A stretch of 53,183 nucleotides of DNA, from positions 45,433 to 98,615 of the forward strand of contig NW_003123906.1 of assembly GCF_000003605.2 (NCBI RefSeq). The letters run 5' to 3'. Positions 1 through 12,720 of the stretch are shown piece by piece (the first letter of the stretch is position 1; every line of letters begins with the position of its first letter). The position numbers were made by a program, and so were the translations under genes. The notes beneath the pieces are model-generated. The model searched no databases, was not told where the DNA came from, and saw only the letters and a list, made by a program, of their open reading frames with translations. This DNA comes from Saccoglossus kowalevskii. Its lineage: Eukaryota > Hemichordata > Enteropneusta > Harrimaniidae.

Positions 1-511
1 ATTTAACCACTGCCAAAATAAAATATGTATATAATATCTTCATGCTATCAATATTACCTCAAAATTTCCCTAAAGTTTAAATGCTCTCCCCTTTATTTGT
101 TTACGAGTTGAACTTCATTCATATTCTGGGGCCTTATTTGGAACACCTAAACTGTGCATTACGCTATATTTAACCATGGCTTACATAAATTAAAACAGTC
201 TCCCAACCAATCACAATGATGCATTGATGGCAGTGATACACTGGTATAATATAATTCTGTTTATCCGCGTGTATACAAACACACAATATCTAGAATTGTC
301 GACACTATATTCAACACATTATTATATATACATGCTTACGCTTTGAATTGATAATAAACTCGTTTATGAAGATAATGATTTATAAGCCCTTTTCTCCACT
401 GCCAGGTGTATCACTTGTTTCTGTTACATTTACTTGTGTAAACTCTAGGAAACCTTCGTTAACAACACTGGCTCACGTATATGCTTACGTCATATAGGCG
501 ACATTTTATAT
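1..511. other. AT-rich sequence with no recognised gene
   Basis: No open frame with coding character, splice-framed exon or repeat structure was found here. It may include the eroded 3' tail of the LINE to its right, whose downstream boundary I could not place. Confidence 0.4.
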
Positions 512-1340
512 TTATATCGTGAAACTAGCATAATTCAAACCATTACTATTCCTTTTCTCCTGACTTGGCTTCACAGATCGAAGATTCAAGGGGCGTTGTC
601 CACGTTTGTCACAGGTTCGCTGGTGGCTGAATCTTTTCTTTGGAGCTCGTCTGTCGTGGTACCCAATGGAGAGTTCACCGTAGAGAACGATCTTAGACAG
701 TCGATGATCCTGATCTGGAGACATGTCTTGCCCAGCATAGCTATGTTTTCATTTGCATAACCTCGATTCTAGTGATGTAGTCGATCCAGCGAATGTTGAA
801 GATGCAGCAGATATACCGTTGGTGGAAACGTTCTAGAACTTGTAGATAATATTTGTATGCGACCCACTACTCCGAACTGACTTTTGCAACAGACACTATC
901 TCCTGGTGTTGCTCTATACACGAATGAAAAATCTGTCGAATGTATTGTTTGCCTTTGCCAGTCTGTTATCTCAGACTACCTCTTTGTAATTTTATACGTC
1001 AGAGGAGACAGTGCTTCCAGGGTAGGTAAGTTGCTGGGCTGCCATCAGGGAGGCCTTCAGTTCCATGAAGACAATTTTAATGCGGGGTGGGCGATATGAT
1101 TCCCAGGGGCGGTGTCCTCTTCTGACTGACTTTGGTACCAAAGAGCTTGGCTGTCTCCACAAAGCAAGGTGTTACACGCAGTCTGTGAGGGCAACAAGGG
1201 CGGCATCGTCAGCAAAAAGTGACTCCCGAATGAGTTGCTCTGGGGTTCTGGCGTGGGCCTGTAATCACCGTAATTAAACAGGGTACCACCAGTTCGGTAC
1301 AGATGCCATCTTCATCGGCGAGATCTTCTTCTAAGACAAC
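512..1340 (-). mobile_element. Degraded non-LTR retrotransposon (LINE) reverse transcriptase fragment
   Basis: Read on the minus strand, broken frames follow the order of the C-terminal part of a LINE reverse transcriptase. The catalytic FADD box, within LFADDAALVA, lies at about 1205-1216. It is followed by a block ending GSTVSSD at about 1010-1030, and then by the post-RT region with DHRLSKIVLYGELS and APKKRF at about 600-720. These blocks are typical of the RT/thumb end of RTE- or CR1-like LINEs. Stop codons and frame changes interrupt every segment, and the endonuclease and N-terminal half are absent, as expected for a 5'-truncated, inactive copy. The clade is uncertain because only the C-terminal third remains. 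Confidence 0.75.
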
Positions 1341-3417
1341 ACATATTCTAGAGGCATGTCTTGACCTGCTTCAAGACCGACATATTTAAAAAAAAATGAA
1401 AATAGTAGATGTGAAAACATACAAAAACACACATTTAAATTATTACAAAGGCTCAAGTAACAAACAATATTTGGTCTCACCCACTTATTCATAGTGTGGG
1501 AATATATAATAATGTTACAGAACATGCAAAACGTGATTCACACCAACAACAGAAAATTGCACCAATGAAAATGTAAATATAGCGTATTTCACGGAGACAT
1601 ACAATTCGAGTTTTTAATAAAATCAATTAACTTTTACATATACTGACGTCACAAATAGTTCATTGCGGAAATCATATAGCAACTTCAACGACAATCTTAC
1701 AAAAAAAAATTAGACAAAATACAACGAACAAACATTTACCCTGATTCCTTGAAACGGAAGATTTTGGTTGGCCGACTTGGTAGTTTTTAATTACCGAAGC
1801 GAATTCATACATGACGTAAAAGATAATTGTACAGAGAGTGACTTTATAAATATGAACCATCTTATCTTATTCAATATTCATAACAAAATTATACCGGACA
1901 ATTTCACGCAAAAATCGCCTTTATCAGAATACCATGTGTAGATATGACTAACCAGTACGGACGAAAATTGGAATTACACATCTATCTGATTCAAAAGCGC
2001 TGGGTGTACATCAATGCATATATAATTCTATGATTATCCTTGCCTGTTAAAAAATTATACCTGAGTTATATTAGTGAGGAACTCTTTATTTAACCTGCAA
2101 TCAAGTAATCTGTGTAGTAATAACCAGGTTTGTTATAAAATAAGAATTATTATAATGTTGGGTGTAGCTGGTAAGGAAATATTAAGAAACATTTGGTCAA
2201 CACAGTTTTGTAAGTCAGCAAAAAGTTGCTCGCTACACTGCTTTACACAGTAGTGACTATAGCATTGAATTACAATCGACTGACACACAATTTAATAGGC
2301 TCTGTGTTGACTTGGCCTAATCAGAGGGACTGTGGCCTAATATACAATGCACTGAAAACACATGAGAATAATATAAATGTGCTATTACGCAAAAGTTTAT
2401 ATTCGGTGATATTTGAAATACCTGTATTACTAAGTTAATACATATTAATAATTAACTGAAATGTTATCTCAACCCATTCTTTGTTTTAAAGAGCTGTGGA
2501 TGTTAAAATAATGAGGTTATTTTTTGTGTATTACCATAAAACTGAATTTACAGCGTTACACCAAGTAAATTATATCTATGGAAATATTTTCACAATCAAA
2601 TAAATCATTGAACCATCATCTACATAATAAAAACTGACACAAATTGAGCTGTATGTCATTGTTGTCACTGCTATAGATCGTAAAATGTTAATCATTGAAA
2701 TTACCCCCCCCCCCCCTATTGACTCACCAGTTGTCTATGACTATTGATCTAAATGCAACGTGCAGTTATGGCATATGCAGTGTGACCAACAACTGTTTCC
2801 TTCTCATAATTATTTTGAGAGTAAAGACTAAATAACTATGGGAATACTGAGTTTATGAAACAATATTTCTTCATTGTCAGGTATACGTTCATTTTGGTAG
2901 TTTTTCTCAATGTAGTTTCACCCTCTCATGGCATATCGTTACGTTATCACACTGCTGATCTGAACTCTCAATGAATTCTCATTCTTTCTTTGCTGGAAAT
3001 ACGTTTCGACTTTCCGGATACTTCTGTGGCGGTCCAAAGCCAAATTGTATTTATCAAGATGCCACTGTATACTCACATGTGCTAACACAATGGGTTTAAA
3101 TTGCTCACAGTATAGAAACGACTCTTTCAAACCAAATTACTCGGTACCGCTAACATTTTCAATAACGTGTTTTATATTAGATTTATGCCCAATTTAAAAC
3201 AATTTGCAATTATAACTGTATAGCAGTTGCCAAATTGTTCAATGTTATGTTGGCATAACTGTTGAGATTATACATGCACTACACTAGAACTAGCCATAAA
3301 TGTTTTAAACCAACAGAGCACGGATATGTATTGAAACGATGATATATGGAGAAGCGCCCTCTGTTGTTGTTTTTTCCTCAGAATGGTACACAGGGAACAG
3401 AAAATGTTTTTAAAATA
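1341..3417. other. Non-coding AT-rich stretch with a poly-C run
   Basis: A homopolymer of about 13 C lies at 2704-2716. The open frames here (for example 2226-2438 plus and 2939-3130 minus) lack splice signals and coding character. Nothing else is supported. Confidence 0.4.
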
Positions 3418-3419
3418 TA

Positions 3420-4985
3420 CTACTCAAAACAATTTAAGGAACACTTGAATATTCTCAGGTACAGCAAGATCCTTTATTTCAGATAAACCCATTTGGTCAC
3501 ATAATTGTCGTGAAACATATGCACAATGAAACATGATAAGGACTGCATGTAACCATTACACATTTTGTTACATGAGTTCTGAAAGAGGGAAAGGTTGAAA
3601 ATGAAAATCCCAATTCATGGAACATTTCAATAATGTGTGTGACCACCTCTTGCAGTAACACATGCAACATAACGTCGCCTCATGGATGTCACTAATCTCT
3701 GCAGTGAACGTTGTGGTATCGCTTGCCACTCCTGAATCAGCCATTGAGCTAGCTGACGACGATCCACTGGTGGTGGTGGTGGGGGGGGGGTGATTGCCCA
3801 TAACACGAAGTTAATTCCATAAATGTTCAATTGGTGCTATGTCAGGTGAATAAGCAAGCCAATCCATTCTGTTGATGTTGTGTTGGCGTAGAAAATCTGT
3901 GACAACACATGTACGGTGTGGTCTGGCATTATCATCCTGTAGAACTGCCACAGCTCCTATCCTCTGTAGACAAGGTAACACAATAGGCTGCATGATCTGT
4001 AACGTAATCCAGTTAAGTTGCCATCAATAACATGGAGAGGGGTCCTTTGGTGGTAGCTGAAGGTTGTGCTGTCTGATGGTGGCATCAGTGAAGCGTTCAC
4101 CAGGGCGTCTATAGACAAGAATGCGACCAACATTGTTCTACAAAGTGAATCTTGACTCATCTGTGAAGATGACAGAAGATCACTACCGACGTGTCCAACG
4201 AATGTGCTGTCGAGCCCAGTCTAAACGAGCAGTTCTGTGGCGTGGGAGAAGGATTGGCCTAACAGCCTGGCGCCTATGTCTGACAATTCTGGCCCTCAGA
4301 CGGTTCCGCACAGTCTGGTCACTCACGTTGGTAAGAGTTGCTGCTCTGAGGGTCCTATGTGGGGAATTGGCAGTTACGGTTCGGTTACGAAGGGCTGAGA
4401 TAAGGAGGTAGCAGTCCTCAGCAGGAGTTGTGACACGTGGACGTCCTGACCTGGTTCTGCCATGTACTGTATGGGTTTCTCAGAAGCGCTGGGATAGTCT
4501 GTGAATAACAGATGGGCTCACATTTAGCCTTCTTGCAGCTTCTCGCAAGGACACACCCTCATTCAACCAGCCTATGGCCCTGGCTCTCTCTCTTCAATTA
4601 TTAATTGTCGACGTGGGTGCATGCTTGCAAAAGCTGCGACAACGCCATTTGTGAATGTATTCTGATTACCATAATTGGCAGATGTGATCACAAGGATGCA
4701 ATTATGTACAGGGAAAAAACTCGACATTCTTCCAAGCATAAGAATTAGAGCAAGTGTGTGATGAGCGATGTTCCATCTTTTCACCTGATTTTCCCCTGAA
4801 GGAATACGTAACTGTGAAATTGAGGGCGCACATATTCTCATCTACTGGGTTATGAAAGAATTTAGACATGTGTGGCAGATTAAAAACTGCCATTGTGGCA
4901 ATATTGGGGTTACATGACATCGTTTAACATGGTCCAAACGTATTTGATGTAAACGCTCAGGTGTTCCGTAAATTGTTTTGAGTAG
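3420..4985 (-). mobile_element. Tc1/mariner-type transposon, full length but inactive
   Basis: The element is bounded by 25-bp terminal inverted repeats, 3420-3444 and 4961-4985, with one mismatch. Each end abuts TA (3418-3419 and 4986-4987), the target duplication of the Tc1/mariner superfamily. It is 1566 bp long, normal for Tc1. The internal sequence encodes a Tc1-like transposase on the minus strand. Ends are well preserved while the coding region is broken, so this copy could at most have been mobilised in trans. Confidence 0.93.
3627..4600 (-). pseudogene. Tc1-like transposase pseudogene (DD34E)
   Basis: In minus-strand order the remnants are an N-terminal helix-turn-helix region (about 4450-4600, with REAARRLNVSPS), the first catalytic aspartate in FTDESRF (about 4140-4165), the second in QDDNARPH (about 3930), and the catalytic glutamate in IEHLW (about 3825). 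The spacing between second D and E is 34 residues, the Tc1 signature DD34E. The C-terminal block (QLAQWLIQEWQ, ARGGHT) is in another frame. Disabling changes include a stop after the HTH, two adjacent stops before FTDES, a stop after HLWN and a frameshift at an expanded poly-C run near 3781-3790. The plus-strand frame at 4121-4411 is only its antisense shadow. Confidence 0.9.
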
Positions 4986-4987
4986 TA

Positions 4988-7285
4988 TACAATCATTTTA
5001 ATTACTGTATTAAAACATTTCTTAATAAGTAGACAATCGCCAAAATATTATTCATGTCTATCCAAATAGAAATATTTACATTATTTTTTTTGACATTACT
5101 ACGACCTATGGCTAGTTACAGCAATTTTACGCAAATAGTAGATCAAAAGAAGAAAAGTACAGTTAACTTGTCGATTCTAGAGATATATATTTACGTCTGA
5201 GTGTCGTTGTTGTAAACAACAAATAAGTCTCAAACATGATTATTTATTTAACAAAAAGCAAATGACAGTGATCCATTTAAAGTGTACAGACAGCGATAGA
5301 TGCTCTCAACAGTAAAGCCACGAAACGTTGACTTTCATAAAATCCAATTGTAAATTGGAATTAATTAAAACAAAAAACAATTAAAACAGCTCAATCCATG
5401 TATGAAAACTTCGAAAAAAATATGCAACCAATCAAAAGCCTGCTGTGTCACTCATAGCTTCAACAGTATATGATATGTTTACTAAAACATAATAAGGAGA
5501 TACAATTGACGATTAGAAAATCCAAAAATAAATTGTATGATAGAATTATCAAAATATTACCAGCGATTGAAAGCTTTTTAGAACTCCTCATATGGGGTTG
5601 AGAATACATCTATGTATCGTTTAAAACACCACTAAAATTGTACGCCACTATTGTGCTCTTTGTCTGTAAATAATGATTTTATAATACAAAGTAACGTGAT
5701 ATCCAGATTTTACTATTATGTTTACTGACATAAAAGTATTGAATATACTCAGTCAGGAACTAAATGTTTCATTATGAATATGTACTGTACATTCCAAAAG
5801 TTGATGTCAATAATGGCTTTTGATTTCAGGGTGAATAAATGATAGACTGCCAAAAATGTACGTCTACTATGCTAATGAAGCGCAAATTATGTTAATATAT
5901 GCACGATTAAGGCTTCGAGAACCTGAAAGTTTCGTTTCCTGGATTGGATTATGGAATAACAAGAGAGTGAGTTTTTTCATGCGGGCTCCAATCTGTTCAT
6001 TTCGTTCTACATGCTGCACACGCCTGGAGAAGTGGCATAGTTTTTAAGTCTTCCTTGTTTTTTTTAACTAAATAAACCATACCTTAATATTAGATCACTA
6101 CCATAGAAAATAATAATTACTTAGAGCAGAATAAATGTTGTACACATGTTGTACGAGTTAGTCAAAAATGATCAGAATATAATATACTATTATTGAGTTG
6201 AATTGTGCATAATGTAAGATTGTGAAATCAATTGATCGTTGGGTGTATAACAAGTCAATAATGCAAGAACATATCACATATTATACCCACAGGATTGTTT
6301 CACAACTTACAACAGAAAACCGGTGTCATTTGGTTGCTTTCGTTAAATGGGAGACGACGGGAAACTGTCAGTATCCTTTATTCTATGTTTTGTTATATTA
6401 CCTTAAACCCTGCAAATAGAAGTGTGCATGGACTCGTGGGAAGATACGATGTGCATTGCCGCGTGATAACGGTCGCCATAAAGATGATTGACTGGTCGTA
6501 CTTGTTTTCAACTCTGCAAGGACATTTAGAATCTACCAGGTGTGCTTGTGATTTACATAACAAAGGATGTTTACAACTGTGGAAGGTTAATTGACTTGCC
6601 TACGTGAAACAGCTGCTAGAAAGACCACAATCTGATTGACTCATGTGGAAACCCTGGTGGTGTACCTGAATCTGGGCCATTTATGCCTATAAATTGGACC
6701 GAGGACAGTTGTGGTCCACCTTTCAACTGTGTGTCACATGTATCAATCATCATTCTGTGAGACTTGTATGAACTGCTCTGCAGGTTGATGAATATGTATG
6801 TGGGTTAAACTCGTTATGAAGTGAATTCCAATAATCTAGTATTGGACTGAAAACTTGATACTTCTATTGTTCAGAATTTCAGAGTACGAAAGTGCAACAA
6901 AACTATTTGTCAAACATTTACTTGCTCAATTGACTGTATTTATAAATCTGGGTGAACCTTGATGTACCCTTTTATATCTTCTTTGATGTCTTTGTATATC
7001 AACATGACCTGTTTCAATGTCACCACTCAGCTACAGAATCATTCGCACGTTGTAGTAACACAGTATGGTTTATTGTTTAAAATGTATTCAGTGTACATAC
7101 AGCAATATCTGTTCATAAACAGTTGTAAATGCATTGTTTTCAGAACAAGTAATTATTAAAAAGTCAGTATCGACCGATCGGCTAATAACCTTCAATGGAG
7201 TAGTAACAATAAGTGTTTGAAATATTCTTAGTGCAGTGATATTACTAGATTTCAATCAATATCGAAAGGTATAAAATACTGTAAA
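4988..7285. other. Intergenic DNA, no supported gene
   Basis: AT-rich sequence. A TATAAA-like box at about 6685-6691, with a possible donor site near 6783, could mark a promoter or an old LTR, but no coding exon follows. The plus frame at 6295-6594 is open for 99 codons, but I see no start context, splice framing or recognisable motif. Confidence 0.3.
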
Positions 7286-7432
7286 TTAATTTTTACTGCT
7301 AGAAATGTTTAGGATTTTATGACATCTGTTACGACATGTCGTAGGAGCCCAGAAGATTTTAGGATTTTCAGAGCCGTGTAACTCGCGAACATTTGTCTCT
7401 TGCGAAATTGAAATAAGAAGCACCACTGCTGC
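7286..7432 (-). CDS. Possible terminal exon of a secreted peptide
   Basis: A strong acceptor (a run of pyrimidines ending TTTTTACAG) precedes 7432 on the minus strand. Read in phase 0 the exon encodes 48 residues: a hydrophobic start (AAVVLLISIS), then a tail with WAPTTCRNRCHK, and a stop. This would fit the second half of a signal peptide plus a short mature peptide. A second frame is also open (ending LLRHVVTDVIKS), so the frame is not decided, and no upstream exon was found. Treat it as a candidate only. Confidence 0.22.
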   Translation of the reverse strand, partial: AAVVLLISISQETNVRELHGSENPKIFWAPTTCRNRCHKILNISSSKN

Positions 7433-10250
7433 CTGTAAAAAGGATAGTTGATATTTAAATAAGAATAATAAAAGCTAGTTTTGAACATATGTGGGTACGT
7501 AAGGCATGACGTAAAACATGGAATACATATGATTTCGGACAAATGAATGACCCAGAATTTTACATTAGTATTAAACAAACAGTATTTTCTAGCAACGTGA
7601 GAATTAGGATGACCATGAATATTTCAGTTCACCAGCAGAAAATGAAATAATAATCAAAATAGCACAATTCAACCCAAAATTAGGAACATTTTGAAAATCA
7701 CTACATAACTACGCATTACTATCTCTTTTCGTGGATAATATTCTCTCTGTTGTTGGGCCACTCAGAAATTATATTATCTCCCTTGTTGTTCGATCCCCTC
7801 AGGGATAATATTAAAAATCAGAGCATTTCCAACAGATTATTGTTCACCAACCTGTCAAGTTTCATTGATATCTGCTGCGGGGAAACGTTAGAGACGGACA
7901 TCCGGACTTCCGAAAACCGGAACGGGGACTAATAAATATATACAGTACTTATTTGCTATTTGTAAGTAACGCACATTTGAAAACAACAAAATAGGTACCC
8001 ATCTTCCGTTTTTCCGATATCTCATGTCATGCGTAAAATCAAACGTAAAAATAAAAAAACATAGCCTAGTGGTGTAAACACATCGCGTGAGATTCGACAA
8101 ACGGGAAAGTGTTTTTCCTACGCTTATTAATGTGCTATACACATTTAATGATGGTAAATTTTGAAGTAAGGGTATCTCAACGCTATATTTCCCTCTTCAA
8201 AGTTCGGCATTCTGACATTGAACTATACAACAACAATTTTCAACAAATGAAATCATTTTTGTGGCAGACGTTCGGCCCTCGCCATTTACGCATTACGCGA
8301 GATCTCGCAGTAAACGGGAACTCATCTATAAGATCACTTTAAAATAACGTTAGTTCCTGCAGCAGTTTTTCTAGCGCGCATTTATCATATGTAATACAAT
8401 GTTTGATAACCAAGTTATAACATGGGACAATAGTCATATTTATAGAGCAGGCTGTTTAAAGTGTATGGTAAAGTACATTTCACTAAACCACGGGACGGTG
8501 ACATTTCTATTAATATTAATTAAAAGTTGATGTATTTGTGTTTATATCAAAATGACATGTTTAGATTAAGCTCATATTTTAAATAAAAGTATTAACTTAT
8601 TTATTAACTTGTTACTGGGACAGTAACGTACATGTCATTTTCTGGGGGTATTCCATAACTTAATAGAATGTGAGATTGATGAAACTTTTATTTTATATAG
8701 CCCAGTTTGTACTCTTTGAAAATATTGGTCGAAGAACATACATATTGTACAGCTAAAATCGTTGTGTGACTATGGCAACCACCACTATTCGCCCCCTACA
8801 GATCTTCATCGTGTCCCCATCCTGACAACAATCCCGTAAATGTCTGACTATGCATATACAAGTATGTGTGTTGTTTAGATGAGTGCAGAGTGTACAGCCT
8901 AACTATTTGACTATGCTTATCACTACGCAGACAATCCGGTGTTTAATAAACATGTTCAATACAACTTTAATAACATTAATAAAAACTCATTTTAATCAAT
9001 GGATATATAGATAATATAGTCGGTATTTTGATTCAATTGACGTGTTGTGTTAAAGTACATAGTTGTAATTGTCATAATATAGTTTAACTTGTTACTGTTT
9101 CAACGTTTTAACGTGTGATAATGTCAGGGGCCGTTTTTCCTATGTAGGCCGCGGCGCATTCAGGAATTTTCTACAGTGCGATTACGATCTCTTTATACTT
9201 GAAATCAAATTAACTGTCAATATGGGAGACTATTCTTTTTATATCATTTTTCTTGTCACAATATTTGAACAGCCTTAGATTTATGGTCTGATAAAGGAAG
9301 CAATTTGGGGTTATTTTTAACCCATAGTCACTCGGAACGAGTTGTGTAGAACTTTGTGTGTGAAACTTTTTGGTGAAGATTAAATCATATACATGGCACA
9401 ACTAGCGGCATGCACAGAAATACACGTACACTCACATTTGTTAAACATTTGGGTTTTGCCCTTGCTCATTAATATATGACGTATATGCTGTTGTTTTTAT
9501 ATCATCTTTTGCCATCACTTATTGAACTACGATGTAACAAGGGTTTTCAACACCATTCGGTGTAATGTGTGCAATCAATTGTATGGTTTCACGTCCTCGA
9601 CGAGGAATAAGTTGTATAGTACACTAGCTATGTGATTCGAGGCCGTGGTAGCCTGTACGAATGACACATGCATACTTTCTCATTGTATTGTTTCCTTCAA
9701 ACGAGAATGTTGATGTAAATTAGCAATATACACAATCGTATATACTTGAGTATTACCGTGCGCTAATTGTCATTCGTCGCGATGTTTCAATCAGTCCGAC
9801 AAAATAAAGTGACAAATGACCGACTATTATGTGCTGGTGGACCTTTACTGTTATACGCTAATAAACTTTGTTCCTGGGGAACTTGTGTGTAGAAGGGCTG
9901 AAAAATCTGCGTTTGCGTTTCCATTATGTAGGAGTTTGACAAAACTCGATAGAGTTGGGGAATCGGATGAAACGATTGAAATTCAAGTTTACGATCTTTG
10001 AAAATACGGGTTTTCCATGAAACTACACTGAAACATAATATCCTAACTTGTCTATATGTGTCTAAATTAACTGATTCTACAGTCATCAGCTAAACAAATC
10101 GAAAATGTTATTTCAACACCACAAAACGATTTCTCTATAATGTCATCATTACAAGTTGGGCAATTGAATTCAATCCCGGGTTACTGACAATTCAGTCCCC
10201 TCTTCCACGTGACATGGAGTAATATTTAAGTCAAGAACGATAAAACATCA
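7433..10250. other. Intergenic DNA, no supported gene
   Basis: AT-rich. Frames at 8109-8342 (plus), 9787-10086 (minus) and 9816-10001 (plus) are open but unframed by splice sites. I see no recognisable protein or repeat. Confidence 0.3.
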
Positions 10251-10252
10251 TG

Positions 10253-10258
10253 TTTATT
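10253..10258 (-). terminator. Polyadenylation signal AATAAA of tandem gene copy 1
   Basis: TTTATT on the plus strand reads AATAAA on the minus strand, about 220 bp past the stop codon of copy 1. Copy 2 has an equivalent at 13509-13514, about 195 bp past its stop. Cleavage position is inferred. Confidence 0.45.
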
Positions 10259-10477
10259 ATGGTATTTTGTCGATAATGTAAAGAACGGATTTCAATTAAT
10301 TTCAGAAAAATTATAAATATGTATTTTTTAAGTTTTCTCCATATTCTGTCATACTCTATACTTTATGAATATCGATAGCGATAATTGTTACATGACATCA
10401 TGTGGCGTCATGGTAACACGTAGGGAATGTCGATGTTTCCATAGCAATCACAGTCTTAATAGTTGATATGTTATTCT

Positions 10478-12457
10478 CTACATTACTGTTGTTAGTTCAT
10501 ATGTCCCATCAGTTGACTCTATGGCATCGACAGAAACGGCTTTGTTGGAAATGCCTTGATTTCTCGATTCGGCTGATCTCCTCTGCCTGGAAACAAAAAA
10601 AATAAATTCGTTGTTACAAAATATAAAAACATTGTTACAAACATACGTGGTGTAATTGTATTGTGTGTACCAACTTCGTGAAAGACAAACAACCCGAGAT
10701 ATCGAATCATTCGAGTTGCGGTCAACGAGTTACGAAAACATCGAGTTACACAAATGACCACGCCCATACTTCAGAAACCACGCCCACTTATGAGAAACCA
10801 CATCTCGAAATTGGGCATGGTTTCTGAAAAATGGGCGTGGTCTTTTTTGTAAGTCGATGTTTTATAAGTTCGAAACTCGAACAATTCAGCATCTCGACAA
10901 ACCAAACTTGAACTGATTATAAACAACGAATTAAAGAATTCTTGACGGGTGTCACGTCATGACCCATGACTGGTGCCCACGTGACTCGCCATTTACTCAC
11001 CTGAGTCCGATGTACCATGGAAACCAACTAATGCCAAATAATACAAATACCAGACCATAGAGAACCACGACGGTCATTGGCGGTGTTAGCACTGTGTACA
11101 GATCGTTATCATCGCTGCTCGCCGAAACAACCTTGTCTTTGTCCTGAAACGTGTTTACATAAATGCTGTATCATGAATCGAGGGGAGTATTTAAAAATGT
11201 GACATGAGCGTTAACATGTAATGTTGTTATTGGATACTGAAGGTTGATTAAGACACTAGACTATTTTTGTTATCTTGAACTAAAAAACTGTGTTTTCACA
11301 TCGCACAACTCTGTACTCGTTAGTTTGAACCCACAATACAATTCTCCGAAACGTATGGTTGTTTTTAGTTTACGATAAATCATAAACTAATTCGGCTCTC
11401 AACATGAAGTATCAAGAAAGCATCTTAAACAGTGCATATTTCCATACAATATTGTATCTTTAATTATCTGATCCGTTCGCAAAATGGTTATTTTGAGCCG
11501 ATGTTCCTTCTGTGATTTTCAGCAATCTTCCCGGATTTGACAATATACACAGCCCATACTACATGCAAATCAGGTTAAGTATAAAGTCCATGTACATAAT
11601 GAAATCACTATATACATTTTGAAGAATCTCGCTATACTCTCTTAACTAACCTGGACATCTTGGAATTCTGTATTCTTTGTTTCACCTGAAATAGAAACGG
11701 TTGAAATTATCTTTAACAAAGATGCAATGTGGATTTTTTTTAATTGTGGAAATTAATTAATTTGGAAAGACCCGGGATTCGAACCGGGTTTCCTGATATC
11801 ATTCAAGCCATAGAGTGGAAATTCTATCACTAGGTACTTAAATAGCCCGCCAAATAAGCCGTTTTCTGTTTACGACAATGGAAAAAGGCATGTATTGTAG
11901 TCTGTTTATTAGATAGGTGATATATGATATGGTGTAAAATTTAGTGGTATATGTATTTGATGTGGTGATTACTGTCAAACACCAAACAATTTGTTTTCCC
12001 GAATTATTTACTCAATATTTATCCAATATTAGCGATTTTATTATTATTTCCTGATATTGATAGCGAACAATGTTGAACGTGTACGACATGAATATTTACC
12101 ATATTTACCGAAGGCATTTACCATAGAATATTACCATAGAACTAAAAAAAGACGCCATCTTGCCGACTTTTAGCATTGGTTCAACTGTTCGCATTATTTC
12201 AACATGGACGCCATGTTTACACGCATTGATAAATGTATATAATAACTACGACTTATCAGTTTAGTGTCGCACATTCTTTAGCCTAGTTTTCGGAACAAGG
12301 TGACATTAGCCCTCATTACCCACTCTTCGCGGCACCGTGCATGTAGAATCGAACGTTAAAGAAAAGAGTACGTACCGTGTTCAGCCCAAACAGACTCAAT
12401 AAAACCAAACACCAGTATGATGAGAAAAACGTGTGGTGATAGCCTCAAGTACGCCAT
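10478..12457 (-). CDS. Small single-pass membrane protein, tandem copy 1 (four exons)
   Basis: Exons on the minus strand: 12376-12457, 11651-11685, 11001-11143 and 10478-10586. All introns are GT-AG and the phases agree (1, 0, 2), giving 122 residues. Residues 1-25 form a signal peptide (hydrophobic FLIILVFGFI, then small residues). Residues 26-60 are a short, acidic, serine-rich ectodomain containing TKNTEFQDVQ and ASSDDND. Residues 62-83 are one membrane helix rich in V, L and F, ending SWFPWY. A basic stretch, LRQRR, follows, then a polar tail ending ELTTVM. This predicts type I topology at the plasma or an internal membrane. The start codon lies in a good context (AAAATGGCG). Copy 2 to the right matches exon for exon. 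I do not recognise the family; a receptor subunit, adaptor or channel accessory peptide are all possible. Confidence 0.9.
11763..11851 (-). repeat. tRNA-like sequence, probably a SINE head or tRNA pseudogene
   Basis: On the minus strand a perfect B-box/T-loop GGTTCGAATCC (11775-11785) sits in a CCCGG/CCGGG stem. Upstream are a D-arm-like stretch and a hairpin resembling an anticodon arm (ATAGA/TCTAT). The 5' end (GGCGGGC) cannot pair with the 3' end (TCTTTCC), so there is no acceptor stem and a functional tRNA is unlikely. It lies in intron 1 of tandem copy 1, in the same orientation as the gene. Confidence 0.55.
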
Positions 12458-12720
12458 TTTGGTTTCAAACTTGAACTTAAAATTGTCACTGGCCGGATTA
12501 CAGATAACAATTCTACACTAATAAGAATAATTCAGAGAAAGCCAACTGTTCGTTTGTTTGAAATGAACAAATGATTTTTTTTAGAGATACTGACGGTGTC
12601 GATATGGCTCTCCTCGTAACTGCGGAACCAATAAGTTTATAACCGGATTCGTAAATGATTAACATTTATATTCATTGGTGTCAATGATTTTAGACTGTCT
12701 ACATTAAAAGAGATACAGTC
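12458..12720 (-). promoter_or_regulatory. Promoter region of tandem gene copy 1
   Basis: Upstream of the start codon, blocks are shared with the region upstream of copy 2 (22026-22290): GGCCGGATTACAG, TTCTACACTAAT and AATAATTCAGAGAAA, read on the plus strand. A CCAAT box on the minus strand lies at 12674-12678, about 220 bp from the start codon. Conservation after duplication suggests function or recency. The transcription start is not defined. Confidence 0.5.

Noticed and set aside
4121-4411. 96-codon plus-strand frame
   Set aside because: Exact antisense of the Tc1 transposase region.
6295-6594. 99-codon plus-strand frame
   Set aside because: No splice sites, start context, family motif or conserved copy.
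7750-7932. Similarity of GCATTTCCAACA to the last exon of the tandem genes
   Set aside because: Only about a dozen bases match and the flanks do not continue the alignment.
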